A stretch of DNA of 64,000 nt, taken from the NCBI RefSeq assembly GCF_014648675.1, contig NZ_BMRO01000005.1:119285-183284 (forward strand), written 5' to 3'. The notes beneath the pieces were generated by a model. That model saw nothing but the letters and a program-made list of their open reading frames with translations. It did no database searches and was not told the origin of the DNA. Position numbers and translations under genes: made by a program. How positions within the stretch are numbered: position 1 is the first letter of the stretch; each line of letters starts with the position of its first letter. Below are positions 33,488-41,704 of the stretch, piece by piece. The stretch comes from Actinomadura livida (GTDB lineage: Bacteria > Actinomycetota > Actinomycetes > Streptosporangiales > Streptosporangiaceae).

Positions 33488-34260
33488 CAGTCCTCCTCGC
33501 CCGTGGGAACGGGGGCGTCGACGTCCGCCGCCCGGTGGTGCCGGCCGCCCAGGTACGCCTCCAGGACCGCGGGGTCCCGGGTGACCTCGTCCGGCGTGCC
33601 GCGCGCGATGACCTTCCCGAAGTCGAGCACCGTGCAGTTCTGGCAGACCGCGTGCACGAGGTCCATGTGGTGCTCGACGAGGATCACCGTGACCCCCGAG
33701 TCGCGCATCTCGCGCAGCATGTCCGCGAGGTCGCCGCGCTCCTGCGGGCTGAGCCCGGCGGCCGGCTCGTCCAGCAACACCACCGCGGGGTCGGCCACCA
33801 GCACGCGGGCGAGCTCGACCCGCCGCTGCAGCCCGTACGACAGCGCCGCGCCGGGCTCGCCGGCGAGTCCGTCCAGCGACAGCCGGCGGAGCACGTCCTC
33901 GACCCGCTCCCTGGCCTGCGCCGGGGCGGTCGTCGTCCGCGCCGCGACCATCAGGTTCTCCCGGACCGACATGCTGCCGAACAGCCGCACGGTCTGGAAC
34001 GTCCGCACCAGCCGCGCCCGCTTCACCAGCCGGTGGCTCGGCCAGCGCGTCACGTCCTCGCCGCCGATGAGCACCGAGCCGCTGGACGGGCGCTGCAGCC
34101 CGCTCAGCACGTTCAGCAGCGTCGTCTTCCCGGCGCCGTTCGGGCCGATGATCCCGTGGATCTCGCCCTTGGCGGCGGCGAAGCTCACGTCCGAGACGGC
34201 CGTCAGCCCGCCGAAGCGCTGGGTGACCCCGCGCGCCTCCGCGCTTCCCGGAGTCCTCAC
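33487..34260 (-). CDS. livG: branched-chain-type ABC transporter ATPase (LivG)
   Basis: 257 residues. Walker A GPNGAGKTTLLNVLSG, Walker B VVLLDEPAAGLSPQE, and the LivG-specific RTFQTVRLFGSMSVRENLMVA. The signature reads ALSYGLQRRVELARVL, in which the usual SGGQ is replaced by SYGLQ, a variant common in LivG proteins. GTG at 34260 overlaps the LivM stop as GTGA. Confidence 0.9.
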   Translation of the reverse strand: MRTPGSAEARGVTQRFGGLTAVSDVSFAAAKGEIHGIIGPNGAGKTTLLNVLSGLQRPSSGSVLIGGEDVTRWPSHRLVKRARLVRTFQTVRLFGSMSVRENLMVAARTTTAPAQARERVEDVLRRLSLDGLAGEPGAALSYGLQRRVELARVLVADPAVVLLDEPAAGLSPQERGDLADMLREMRDSGVTVILVEHHMDLVHAVCQNCTVLDFGKVIARGTPDEVTRDPAVLEAYLGGRHHRAADVDAPVPTGEED

Positions 34261-35267
34261 TTCGACACCTCCGTGATCGTCGCCCCCGAGCCGGGCCCGC
34301 GCCGCGCGACCCGGGCCAGCAGCGCGCGGCCTATCCGGGCCACGCCCGACAGCCCGTCCGGCAGCACGGCCATGAACACGACCACGACGACCCCGAGCAC
34401 GGTCAGCGCCCAGGAACCGCTGCCGGGCACCTCGGCGATCAGCCAGGTCACCAGCGCCGCGCCGAACACCGCGCCGTAGATGTTGCCGAGTCCGCCGAGG
34501 ATCACCATGACGAACAGCTGGATCGAGATCGCCGTGGAGAACAGCGACGGGTCGATGGCGGTCTGCAGCGGGGCGTTGACGCCGCCCGCCAGCGCGCCGA
34601 TCGCGGCGGAGATCGCGAAGATCTGCACCTTGCGCGCGGTGATGTTCACCCCGACCGCCCGCGCGGCGACCTCGTCGTCGCGCAGCGCCGCCAGTTCCCG
34701 GCCCATCCGGGCCGCCAGCAGCCACCGCGACCCGAGCAGCACGAGGACCAGCGTGACCGCGACCAGCAGGTACTGGTCGCGCGGGTCCAGGAGCTTGTAC
34801 CCGAAGATCTCCGGGAACGGGATCGGCGCGTACCCGTTCGCGCCGCCGAGCGGGCCCGGCAGCATCAGGAACGCGTGGATGCCGGTACCGACGGCGAGCG
34901 TCGCCATCGCGAGGTAGTGGCCGTGCAGCCGCAGCGCGATGTAGCCGACGAGCACGCCGACGACCAGCGCCAGCACGACGCCGAGGAACAGCGCGGGCAG
35001 GAACGCCATCTCCCGGTCGAGCATCAGGTAGGACGTCCCGTACGCGCCGATGGCCATGAACCCGGCCTGGCCGAGCGCGAGCTGCCCCGCGCCGCCGATG
35101 GTCAGGGTCAGCCCGACCGCGGCGATCGCGGCGACGCCGATGTTCACGCCGAGGGCCAGGTCGGTCGTGCCCGGGTTGGTGAACGCGTAGCCGAGCAGGA
35201 TGACGGCGGCGACCACGGTGGGACCCAGGTGCCGCCCGGCCCGGAGGGCGAAGGCTCTGTCAGGCAA
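34257..35267 (-). CDS. livM: branched-chain-type ABC permease (LivM)
   Basis: 336 residues with about nine hydrophobic segments and the LivM pattern (LTLTIGGAGQLALGQAGFMAIGAYG, LRLHGHYLAMATLAVG, RMGRELAALRDDEVAARAVGVN). It starts with TTG at 35267, chosen because AGGAGGCAGCGCC precedes it; it overlaps the LivH end by 8 bases. Confidence 0.88.
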   Translation of the reverse strand: MPDRAFALRAGRHLGPTVVAAVILLGYAFTNPGTTDLALGVNIGVAAIAAVGLTLTIGGAGQLALGQAGFMAIGAYGTSYLMLDREMAFLPALFLGVVLALVVGVLVGYIALRLHGHYLAMATLAVGTGIHAFLMLPGPLGGANGYAPIPFPEIFGYKLLDPRDQYLLVAVTLVLVLLGSRWLLAARMGRELAALRDDEVAARAVGVNITARKVQIFAISAAIGALAGGVNAPLQTAIDPSLFSTAISIQLFVMVILGGLGNIYGAVFGAALVTWLIAEVPGSGSWALTVLGVVVVVFMAVLPDGLSGVARIGRALLARVARRGPGSGATITEVSK

Positions 35268-36129
35268 GGCGCTGCCTCCTCAGGCCGAACAGGCCGTTCG
35301 GCATCACTAGCAGGACGATGATCAGGGCGATCAGCACGATCGGGTCGACGTAGCTGTTCGGGATGACCGCGGCGAGCTCGCTCTCGATCACGCCGAGCAG
35401 CACGGCGCCCACGATGACGCCCCGCGTGCTGGCGAGCCCGCCGAGCACCGCGCCGGTGAAGCCCTTCAGCGTGAGCGCGGTGCCGAGCGTCCCGCCGGCG
35501 AGGGTGATCGGCGCGACCAGCACGCCGGCGAGCGCGGCCAGCCCGAAGGCCAGCGCGAACGCGATGGCGCGCATCCGCGAGACGTTGATGCCGACGGCCT
35601 GGGCGGCGAGCGGGTCGGTCGCCGCGGCGACCATGCCGCGGCCGACCCGGGACCGGCCGAGCAGCAGCGCGAGGCCGATCGCGACGCCGATGACCACCAC
35701 CCAGATCAGCAGGTCCTGGTAGCCGATCCGCATCTCGCCGATCTCCAGCACGCCGCGGTGGACGGGCGGGAACGGCTTGCCGTCGGGACCCCAGATGAGG
35801 TGGCCGCCGTTGGCGAACACGAGCATGATCCCGACGGTCGCGGCGATCGTCGCGATATGCCCGTTGTTCTGCGTCGGCAGGATCACGAGCGCGTCGTAGG
35901 CGATGCCGAGCAGCAGCCCGGCGATCAGCACGAGCAGGGCGACGAGCAGGATCGTGTCCAGGCCCTGTCTGACGAGGGTCAGGCCGAGCAGGCCACCGAT
36001 GATCACCTTGTCGCCCTGGGCGAAGTCCAGTACCCCCGTCATGCGGTAGACGAGGTGGAAGCCGAGGGCGACGAGCGCGTAGATGGCGCCGAGCGTGAGA
36101 CCGGAGACGAGAAGGTCGATGATGCGCAC
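35260..36129 (-). CDS. livH: branched-chain-type ABC permease (LivH)
   Basis: 289 residues, multi-spanning. LivH signatures: LGAIYALVALGFHLVYRMTGVLDFAQGDKVIIGG and GRGMVAAATDPLAAQAVGINVSRMRAIAFALAF. With LivM it forms the membrane channel. GTG start preceded by AAGGA. Confidence 0.88.
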   Translation of the reverse strand: MRIIDLLVSGLTLGAIYALVALGFHLVYRMTGVLDFAQGDKVIIGGLLGLTLVRQGLDTILLVALLVLIAGLLLGIAYDALVILPTQNNGHIATIAATVGIMLVFANGGHLIWGPDGKPFPPVHRGVLEIGEMRIGYQDLLIWVVVIGVAIGLALLLGRSRVGRGMVAAATDPLAAQAVGINVSRMRAIAFALAFGLAALAGVLVAPITLAGGTLGTALTLKGFTGAVLGGLASTRGVIVGAVLLGVIESELAAVIPNSYVDPIVLIALIIVLLVMPNGLFGLRRQRLA

Positions 36130-36154
36130 GGGCGGATTCCTTAGGGGCGAGGGC

Positions 36155-36185
36155 GGTGGCCGGGCCGTTGCCCGGCCCGGCCACC
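36155..36185 (-). terminator. intercistronic hairpin between livK- and livH-type genes
   Basis: Perfect 12-bp arms (36155-36166 GGTGGCCGGGCC and 36174-36185) with a 7-base loop, in the 74-base gap after the binding-protein stop. Such hairpins often partially terminate or stabilise the upstream message, giving more binding protein than permease. Confidence 0.6.
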
Positions 36186-36203
36186 GTCATCTGCTGGTCG
36201 AGG

Positions 36204-37364
36204 TCAGCCCTGGTTCGGGACCGCGTACTCGCCGTTCTTGAACGTGACCGGCTTGAAGGCGTCGGCGTTCGGGCCGCCGCGCCACTCGGGCGTGTAGGCC
36301 AGCTTGCCGACGATGCTCTCGAAGTTGAGCGACTCGATCGCCTTGGAGAGCTCCTCGCCCGTGTACTCGGGGGCCTTCTCGATGGCCGCGGCGGTCAGCT
36401 GCACCGACACGTAGGCGTAGGTGCTCAGCACCGAGGGGGCCTCGCCGAACTTGGCCTTGTAGGCGTCGAGGAACTTCTTCGTCTTCTCGTCGGGGTTGCC
36501 GTAGTCGACCGCCGTCAGCGAGACGACCTTGTCGGCCGCGTTGCCTCCCGCGGTCTCCGGGATGAAGTCGGAGGAGTACGCCAGGTCGCCGATGATGAGG
36601 CCCTCGTAGCCCGTCGCGGCGACGTTCTTCAGCACCAGGGCGTCGCTGGACCCGCCGGCGCCGTAGAGGAAGATCGCGTCGGGGTCCGCGGCGGCCGCCT
36701 TGCCCGCCTGCGCGGTGAAGTCGAACTTGCCCGGGTCGAAGCCCTCGGAGTTGACGATGTCGATCCCGGCGGCCTTGGCGGCGTTGGTGACGTCGGTGTT
36801 GCCCGCCTGGCCGTACGGGTTGTTCGCCCAGATGATCGCGGCGCTCTTGGCGCCCTGCTCCTTGGCGTAGTTGACCATGGCCTCGGAGTTGGCCTTGCCC
36901 GGCAGCGGCACCTCGAAGACGTGCTTGGTGCCGTTGGCGACCTCGGGCTGCGCGACGAGGAGGATCTGCGTGACGCCGTACTGGTCGGCGAGCGGGGCCA
37001 CCGCCTTGGCGTTGGCGGAGATGCCCGGTCCGAGCACGATCGGCACCTTGGTCTCGGTGGCGAGCTTCTTGAACCCGGCGGTGGTCAGGTTCACCGAGCC
37101 CTGGTCGTCCACCTCCTCCAGCTTGAGCTTGCGGCCCTTCACGCCGCCGGCCGCGTTGATCTCCTCCACGGCCAGCTGCATGCCCTTGGCCTCTTGCTGG
37201 CCGACCGCGCCGAGCGCACCGGTCGTGGAGTTCACGACGCCGATGGTGTAGGTGTCGCCAGATCCATCTGATGTATCCGAATCGGACGACCCGCAGGCCG
37301 TCACGGTAACGGCCAGGGCGGTCATTACCGCGATGGCCGCATGGCGACGCATGGCTGCTCTCAT
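36204..37364 (-). CDS. branched-chain-type ABC substrate-binding lipoprotein (LivK-like)
   Basis: 386 residues. Signal peptide with lipobox LAVTVTAC24, then a periplasmic-binding-protein type I fold (TYTIGVVNSTTGALGAVG, KGRKLKLEEVDDQGS, FLYGAGGSSDALVLKNV). It delivers substrate to the LivHMGF importer; relatives bind amino acids, amides or aromatic acids. The ATG at 37364 follows GAGGAGACACC and starts the signal peptide correctly; an upstream in-frame ATG would add 16 hydrophilic residues. Codons 30-34 carry dyad copy K. Confidence 0.88.
   Translation of the reverse strand: MRAAMRRHAAIAVMTALAVTVTACGSSDSDTSDGSGDTYTIGVVNSTTGALGAVGQQEAKGMQLAVEEINAAGGVKGRKLKLEEVDDQGSVNLTTAGFKKLATETKVPIVLGPGISANAKAVAPLADQYGVTQILLVAQPEVANGTKHVFEVPLPGKANSEAMVNYAKEQGAKSAAIIWANNPYGQAGNTDVTNAAKAAGIDIVNSEGFDPGKFDFTAQAGKAAAADPDAIFLYGAGGSSDALVLKNVAATGYEGLIIGDLAYSSDFIPETAGGNAADKVVSLTAVDYGNPDEKTKKFLDAYKAKFGEAPSVLSTYAYVSVQLTAAAIEKAPEYTGEELSKAIESLNFESIVGKLAYTPEWRGGPNADAFKPVTFKNGEYAVPNQG
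37262..37276 (-). promoter_or_regulatory. 15-bp dyad inside the binding-protein gene, copy K
   Basis: On the minus strand this reads ATACATCAGATGGAT, 6 of 7 arm positions symmetric. It encodes DTSD in the linker after the lipidated cysteine, using ACA and TCA codons that are rare in this genome. It lies about 90 bases downstream of the start codon and could be a roadblock operator. Confidence 0.5.
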
Positions 37365-37428
37365 GGTGTCTCCTCGATGATCGCCTTGGTCGGGCGATGC
37401 AGGCACCCCCACCCAAACCAGGGAGTGA

Positions 37429-37443
37429 ATACGTCAGAGTTTG
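37429..37443 (+). promoter_or_regulatory. 15-bp dyad operator, copy J
   Basis: ATACGTCAGAGTTTG, about 65 bases upstream of the livK-type start. The 37365-37840 interval between divergent genes holds copies J and I and no convincing gene. Confidence 0.6.
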
Positions 37444-37740
37444 CAGGATGGGGTCGTCTTAGGACAAGTCCCCGATGATGCTGTTCTCGCTGGTCCGGAC
37501 GGGAGAGGGTCGCTCGGGCCGGGGTGCGGAGGGGGTGCGGCGGGGTGTGGTGACGCCCGCCCCGCACCCTGTTCGACAGGGCCCCCCGACATGGATCGCA
37601 TGTCGTGAAGGCCCTGCTCACAAGGGATCTCGGCGGCTGTTCCGAGATGCTCCTCCGCTGGGCCGCTGCCCCGTGCCCCGGATGGGGGGCCGGTGCGTGG
37701 CGGCTGGCTCGACCGGAGGTCGGGCGTGAACTAGAGTGTA

Positions 37741-37755
37741 ATACATCAGTCTTTT
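37741..37755 (+). promoter_or_regulatory. 15-bp dyad operator, copy I
   Basis: ATACATCAGTCTTTT, about 85 bases upstream of the acyl-CoA dehydrogenase GTG on the + strand. The left arm is a perfect match to the other copies. Confidence 0.65.
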
Positions 37756-37840
37756 ACACCCAGGTAACAATCCGGACATCGGATCCCGGCTCTGTACAGG
37801 GTGAATCGATCAAGTCAGACCATCGAACGAGGAGGCCAGC

Positions 37841-38977
37841 GTGCGGCCGACACCCGAGACCCCCGCGGAGCTGGACGAGCTGCGCCAAACCGTCCTGCGG
37901 ATCTGCCGCGACTTCGGGCACGAGTACTACGTCCGCTCGTCGGACGCGGGGGACAACGCACGCGACCTCTGGCGCGCTCTCGGCGGCATCGGCGCCCTCG
38001 GCGCCGGCATCTCGGAGGAGCACGGCGGGGCGGGCGCGGGTGTCGAGTCCCTGGCCGTGGTCGCGGAGGCGATCGCCGAGGCGGGGCTGCCGCTCATGCT
38101 CGTCGCGCTCTCCCCCGCGGTCTGCGCGACCATGATCGACGGCTTCGGCACGCCCGAGCAGAAGGCCGAGTGGCTGCCGGGCCTGGCGGACGGCTCCCGC
38201 GTCCTCGGCTTCGCCATCACCGAGCCCGACGCCGGGTCCAACACCCACAACCTGCGGATGCGCGCGCGCCGCGAGGGCGACCAGTGGGTGCTGTCAGGCC
38301 AGAAGTACTACGTCTCCCACGTCGACAACGCCGACGCCCTCCTCACCGTCGCCCGCGTCGAGGACGAGCTGAAGGTCTTCATCGTCCCGACCGACGCGCC
38401 CGGCCTCACCAAGAGCCCCATCGAGGTCGAGATCCTGTCTCCTGAGCGCCAGTACAGCGTGTTCTACGACGGTGTCCGCGTGGACGCCTCCGCGATAGTC
38501 GGAGCCGACGCGGGCATGGCCGTCCTCTACGCGGGCCTCAACCCGGAGCGCATCATCAGCGCCGCCCTGCTGAACGGCATCGCCAGGTACGCGATCGACA
38601 TCGCCGCCGGCTACGCCCGCGAGCGAACCGTTTGGAGCGTTCCCATCGGCGCGCACCAGGCCGTCTCCCACCCGCTCGCCCGCGCCGAGACGGCGCTCAC
38701 CGCGTCGCGCCTCCTGACGAACTCCGCGGCCCGCGCGTTCGACCGCGGCGAGACCGGCGGGGTCGAGGCGGCCATGGCGAAGCTGACCGCCTCCGAGGCC
38801 GCCTCGGACGCGCTCGACGCCGCCATGCAGACCCTCGGCGGCAACGGCATGTCCCGCGAGTACGGGCTGGCCACCCTGCACGGCCTGGTGCGCCTGTTCC
38901 GGATCGCCCCGGTCAGCTCCGAGATGCTGCTGAACCACGTCGCGCACAAGCGCCTGTCCCTACCCCGCTCCTACTGA
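37841..38977 (+). CDS. acyl-CoA dehydrogenase family flavoprotein
   Basis: 378 residues. ACAD segments GFAITEPDAGSNTHN and WVLSGQKYYVSHVDNAD. The C-terminal region reads RLFRIAPVSSEMLLN, without the EGT glutamate; NPERIISAALLNG has the helix-G glutamate. It is the closest relative in the window of the dehydrogenase at 8.7-9.9 kb, and both end LPRSY. GTG start follows GAGGAGGCCAGC. A crotonase gene follows after 8 bases. Confidence 0.87.
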   Translation: MRPTPETPAELDELRQTVLRICRDFGHEYYVRSSDAGDNARDLWRALGGIGALGAGISEEHGGAGAGVESLAVVAEAIAEAGLPLMLVALSPAVCATMIDGFGTPEQKAEWLPGLADGSRVLGFAITEPDAGSNTHNLRMRARREGDQWVLSGQKYYVSHVDNADALLTVARVEDELKVFIVPTDAPGLTKSPIEVEILSPERQYSVFYDGVRVDASAIVGADAGMAVLYAGLNPERIISAALLNGIARYAIDIAAGYARERTVWSVPIGAHQAVSHPLARAETALTASRLLTNSAARAFDRGETGGVEAAMAKLTASEAASDALDAAMQTLGGNGMSREYGLATLHGLVRLFRIAPVSSEMLLNHVAHKRLSLPRSY

Positions 38978-38985
38978 GGCGCGCG

Positions 38986-39627
38986 ATGCGGACACGACGC
39001 GAGGGGCGGCTCGTGCGGGCGACGCTGGACCGCCCGCCGGTCAACGCCCTCGACATGGCGTCCTACCGGTGGCTCGGCGAGACCTGTGCCGCCATGCGCC
39101 CGGACGAGTGCCTGCTGATCGACGCCGCCGGGCACGTCTTCAGCGCGGGACACGACCGCGGCGAGGACGCGACCGCCGGCGGCCTCACCGTCGGTGCCGC
39201 CGCGCTGACCGCCGTGCTGCGCTGCCCGGCCCCGGTGGTCGCCGCGGCCCAGGGCCCGGCGATCGGCGCCGGGGCGCTCCTCCTGGCCGCCGCCGACATC
39301 CCGCTCATCGCCGCGGACGCCTGGCTGAAGCTCCCCGAGTTGGACGTGGGCGTGACCGTCGGCCACGCCATCCTCAGCCGGCTGCTCCCGCCCGCGATGG
39401 CGAGCCGGGCCCTGCTGACCTCGGAGCAGATCCCCGCGGCGGGCCTGGACGCCGTGCTCGTCCGCCCGCCGGACGAGCTCGCGCGGGCCGCCGAGGACGC
39501 GGCCCGCACCCTCCTCGCCAAGCCCTCCGACCTGGTCTCCCTGGCCCGCCGCAGCTGGGGCGAGCGAGAGCGGGCCGCCGCGGCCTACGAGTCGGAGGTG
39601 GCCGACTTCCAGGCTCGCCGACGGTGA
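38986..39627 (+). CDS. short crotonase-family protein
   Basis: 213 residues, shorter than usual (about 260). GHVFSAGHDRGED and AAQGPAIGAGALLLAAADIPLIA form the oxyanion region; the first Glu is replaced (GAGALLL), while a second acid may be kept in KLPELDVGVTVGHA. The truncation is mainly at the C-terminus, which normally covers the active site or mediates trimer contacts. Probably cotranscribed with the dehydrogenase upstream. Confidence 0.78.
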   Translation: MRTRREGRLVRATLDRPPVNALDMASYRWLGETCAAMRPDECLLIDAAGHVFSAGHDRGEDATAGGLTVGAAALTAVLRCPAPVVAAAQGPAIGAGALLLAAADIPLIAADAWLKLPELDVGVTVGHAILSRLLPPAMASRALLTSEQIPAAGLDAVLVRPPDELARAAEDAARTLLAKPSDLVSLARRSWGERERAAAAYESEVADFQARRR

Positions 39628-39642
39628 TACGTACGCTTCAAT

Positions 39643-39657
39643 AACTTGAACCATTCA
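39643..39657. promoter_or_regulatory. inverted repeat in the catalase promoter
   Basis: CTTGAACCATTCAAG is a perfect 6-bp inverted repeat with a 3-base spacer, about 60 bases upstream of the catalase TTG start. It could be the operator of a Fur-family (CatR/PerR-type) or other redox regulator; the binding protein is not identifiable here. Confidence 0.45.
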
Positions 39658-39714
39658 AGAAAATGGGTAGGCTGTGTCGCGAGCAGCCGACGTATGACCC
39701 ACCAGGAGCGAGCT

Positions 39715-41178
39715 TTGCCCGAGAACAACCAGAAGCCACTGACCACGGTCGCCGGTGCACCGGTCCCCGACAACCAGAACTCGATGACCGCGGGCCCGCG
39801 CGGCCCGATGCTCCTGCAGGACGTGTGGTTCCTGGAGAAGCTCGCCCACTTCGACCGCGAGGTCATCCCGGAGCGCCGGATGCACGCGAAGGGGTCGGGC
39901 GCGTTCGGCACCTTCACCGTCACCAACGACATCACGCGCTACACCGGCGCGAAGATCTTCTCCGAGGTCGGCAAGCAGACCGAGATGTTCGCCCGCTTCT
40001 CGACCGTCGCCGGTGAGCGCGGCGCGGCCGACGCCGAGCGCGACATCCGCGGCTTCTCGCTGAAGTTCTACACCGAGGAGGGCAACTGGGACCTCGTCGG
40101 CAACAACACCCCGGTGTTCTTCTTCCGCGACCCGCTGAAGTTCCCCGACCTCAACCACGCGGTGAAGCGCGACCCGCGCACCAACATGCGCGACCCGGAG
40201 AACAACTGGGACTTCTGGACCAACCTCCCCGAGGCGCTGCACCAGGTCACGATCGTGATGTCGGACCGCGGCATCCCCGCGTCCTACCGGCACATGCACG
40301 GCTTCGGGTCGCACACCTACAGCTTCGTCAACGCGGCGGGCGAGCGGTTCTGGGTGAAGTTCCACCACCGCACCCAGCAGGGCATCAAGAACCTCACCGA
40401 CGCCGAGGCCGAGGCGCTCATCGGCAAGGACCGCGAGTCCCACCAGCGCGACCTGTTCGAGGCGATCGAGCGCGGCGACTTCCCGAAGTGGAAGCTGTAC
40501 GTCCAGATCATGCCGGAGGCCGAGGCCGACACCTACCGGTACCACCCGTTCGACCTCACCAAGGTCTGGTCGAAGAAGGACTACCCGCTGATCGAGGTCG
40601 GCGAGTGGGAGCTGAACCGCAACCCCGCCAACTACTTCGCCGACGTGGAGCAGGCCGCCTTCACCCCGGCGAACGTGGTGCCGGGCATCGGCTTCTCGCC
40701 CGACAAGATGCTGCAGGGCCGGCTGTTCTCCTACGGTGACGCCCAGCGGTACCGCCTCGGCGTGAACCACCACCAGATCCCGGTGAACCAGCCGAGGAGC
40801 CCGGTGAACTCCTTCCACCGCGACGGCGCCATGCGCGTCGACGGCAACCAGGGCGCCACTCCGGGCATCGAGCCCAACTCCTACGGCCGCTGGCAGGAGC
40901 AGCCCGCCTACCGCGAGCCGAGCCAGGCCGTGGGCGCCGTCGCCGACCGGTTCAACTTCCGCGAGGACGACGACAACTACTACGAGCAGCCCGGCATCCT
41001 GTTCCGGAACATGAGCCCCGAGCAGCAGCGGGTCCTGTTCGAGAACACCGCCCGCGCGATCGACGGCGCCTCGCAGGCGACCATCGAGCGGCACATCGCC
41101 AACTGCACCAAGGCCGACCCCGCCTACGGCGAGGGCGTCCGCAAGGCGATCGAGGCCCTGGCGGCCGGCACCCTCTAA
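39715..41178 (+). CDS. monofunctional heme catalase
   Basis: 487 residues, small-subunit catalase. Active-site His57 ([12 protein letters not shown]), the Asn in [14 protein letters not shown] (130-131) and the proximal heme tyrosine in [14 protein letters not shown] are all present. It splits hydrogen peroxide to water and oxygen. I chose the TTG at 39715 because CAGGAG lies 7 bases before it and the protein then begins [10 protein letters not shown], matching the normal catalase start; an ATG at 39694 lacks a ribosome site. The flavin dehydrogenases nearby would generate peroxide, though physical linkage may be chance. Confidence 0.95.
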   Translation: MPENNQKPLTTVAGAPVPDNQNSMTAGPRGPMLLQDVWFLEKLAHFDREVIPERRMHAKGSGAFGTFTVTNDITRYTGAKIFSEVGKQTEMFARFSTVAGERGAADAERDIRGFSLKFYTEEGNWDLVGNNTPVFFFRDPLKFPDLNHAVKRDPRTNMRDPENNWDFWTNLPEALHQVTIVMSDRGIPASYRHMHGFGSHTYSFVNAAGERFWVKFHHRTQQGIKNLTDAEAEALIGKDRESHQRDLFEAIERGDFPKWKLYVQIMPEAEADTYRYHPFDLTKVWSKKDYPLIEVGEWELNRNPANYFADVEQAAFTPANVVPGIGFSPDKMLQGRLFSYGDAQRYRLGVNHHQIPVNQPRSPVNSFHRDGAMRVDGNQGATPGIEPNSYGRWQEQPAYREPSQAVGAVADRFNFREDDDNYYEQPGILFRNMSPEQQRVLFENTARAIDGASQATIERHIANCTKADPAYGEGVRKAIEALAAGTL

Positions 41179-41200
41179 CCCCAAGCCACCCCCCCGGTTT

Positions 41201-41264
41201 CGTTGACTTGCGGCGTGTTGTTGTTATTCGGCCTCCCAAAACAACAACACGCCGCAAGTCAACG
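41201..41264. repeat. 25-bp-stem palindrome, copy 2
   Basis: Perfect 25-bp arms (41201-41225 and 41240-41264) around a 14-base loop. Arms are identical to those at 3583-3646 except one base; loops differ. It lies between the catalase stop and the ankyrin gene, both on the + strand, so it could terminate or attenuate transcription between them. Confidence 0.8.
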
Positions 41265-41297
41265 CATTGTCGATCCGGGCGATCAGGAGGAGTCAGC

Positions 41298-41684
41298 ATG
41301 GACGACACCGCACTGACGGCCTTGCAGACCGAGCGCGTCGTGGCCATCGCCATGGACCTCGCCCGCGAGGGCGACACCGGGCAGCTGGCCGAGTTCGTCG
41401 ACCACGGGCTCCCCGTCGACGTCGCCGACGCGAACGGGAACACGCTGCTCATGCTCGCGTCGTACCACGGCCATGCCGGGACGGTGCGCGCCCTCCTCGC
41501 CCGCGGCGCGGACCCGGACGTGCGCAACGCCCGGAACCAGTCCGCCATCGCCGGCGCCCTGTTCAAGGGCGCCGACGACGTCGTGACGGTCCTGCGCGAC
41601 GCCGGCGCGGACCTCGACGCGGGCACCCCCTCCGCCCGGGAGACCGCGGCCATGTTCGGCCGCGAGCACCTCCTGACCGGCTGA
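41298..41684 (+). CDS. ankyrin-repeat protein
   Basis: 128 residues with about two and a half ankyrin repeats (NGNTLLMLASYHGHAGTVRALLARGADPDVRNARNQSAIAGALFKGADDVVTVLRDAGADLD). Small ankyrin proteins are encoded next to catalases in several bacteria; Pseudomonas AnkB supports KatB activity. ATG follows CAGGAGGAGTC. Role as catalase helper is inferred from order. Confidence 0.85.
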   Translation: MDDTALTALQTERVVAIAMDLAREGDTGQLAEFVDHGLPVDVADANGNTLLMLASYHGHAGTVRALLARGADPDVRNARNQSAIAGALFKGADDVVTVLRDAGADLDAGTPSARETAAMFGREHLLTG

Positions 41685-41704
41685 GCACGCCCGGCCGATC
41701 CGCG

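Noticed and set aside
37475..37729. Short open frames between the livK-type and dehydrogenase genes
   Set aside because: No ribosome site, no recognisable domain; the region carries operators J and I and is better read as regulatory DNA.
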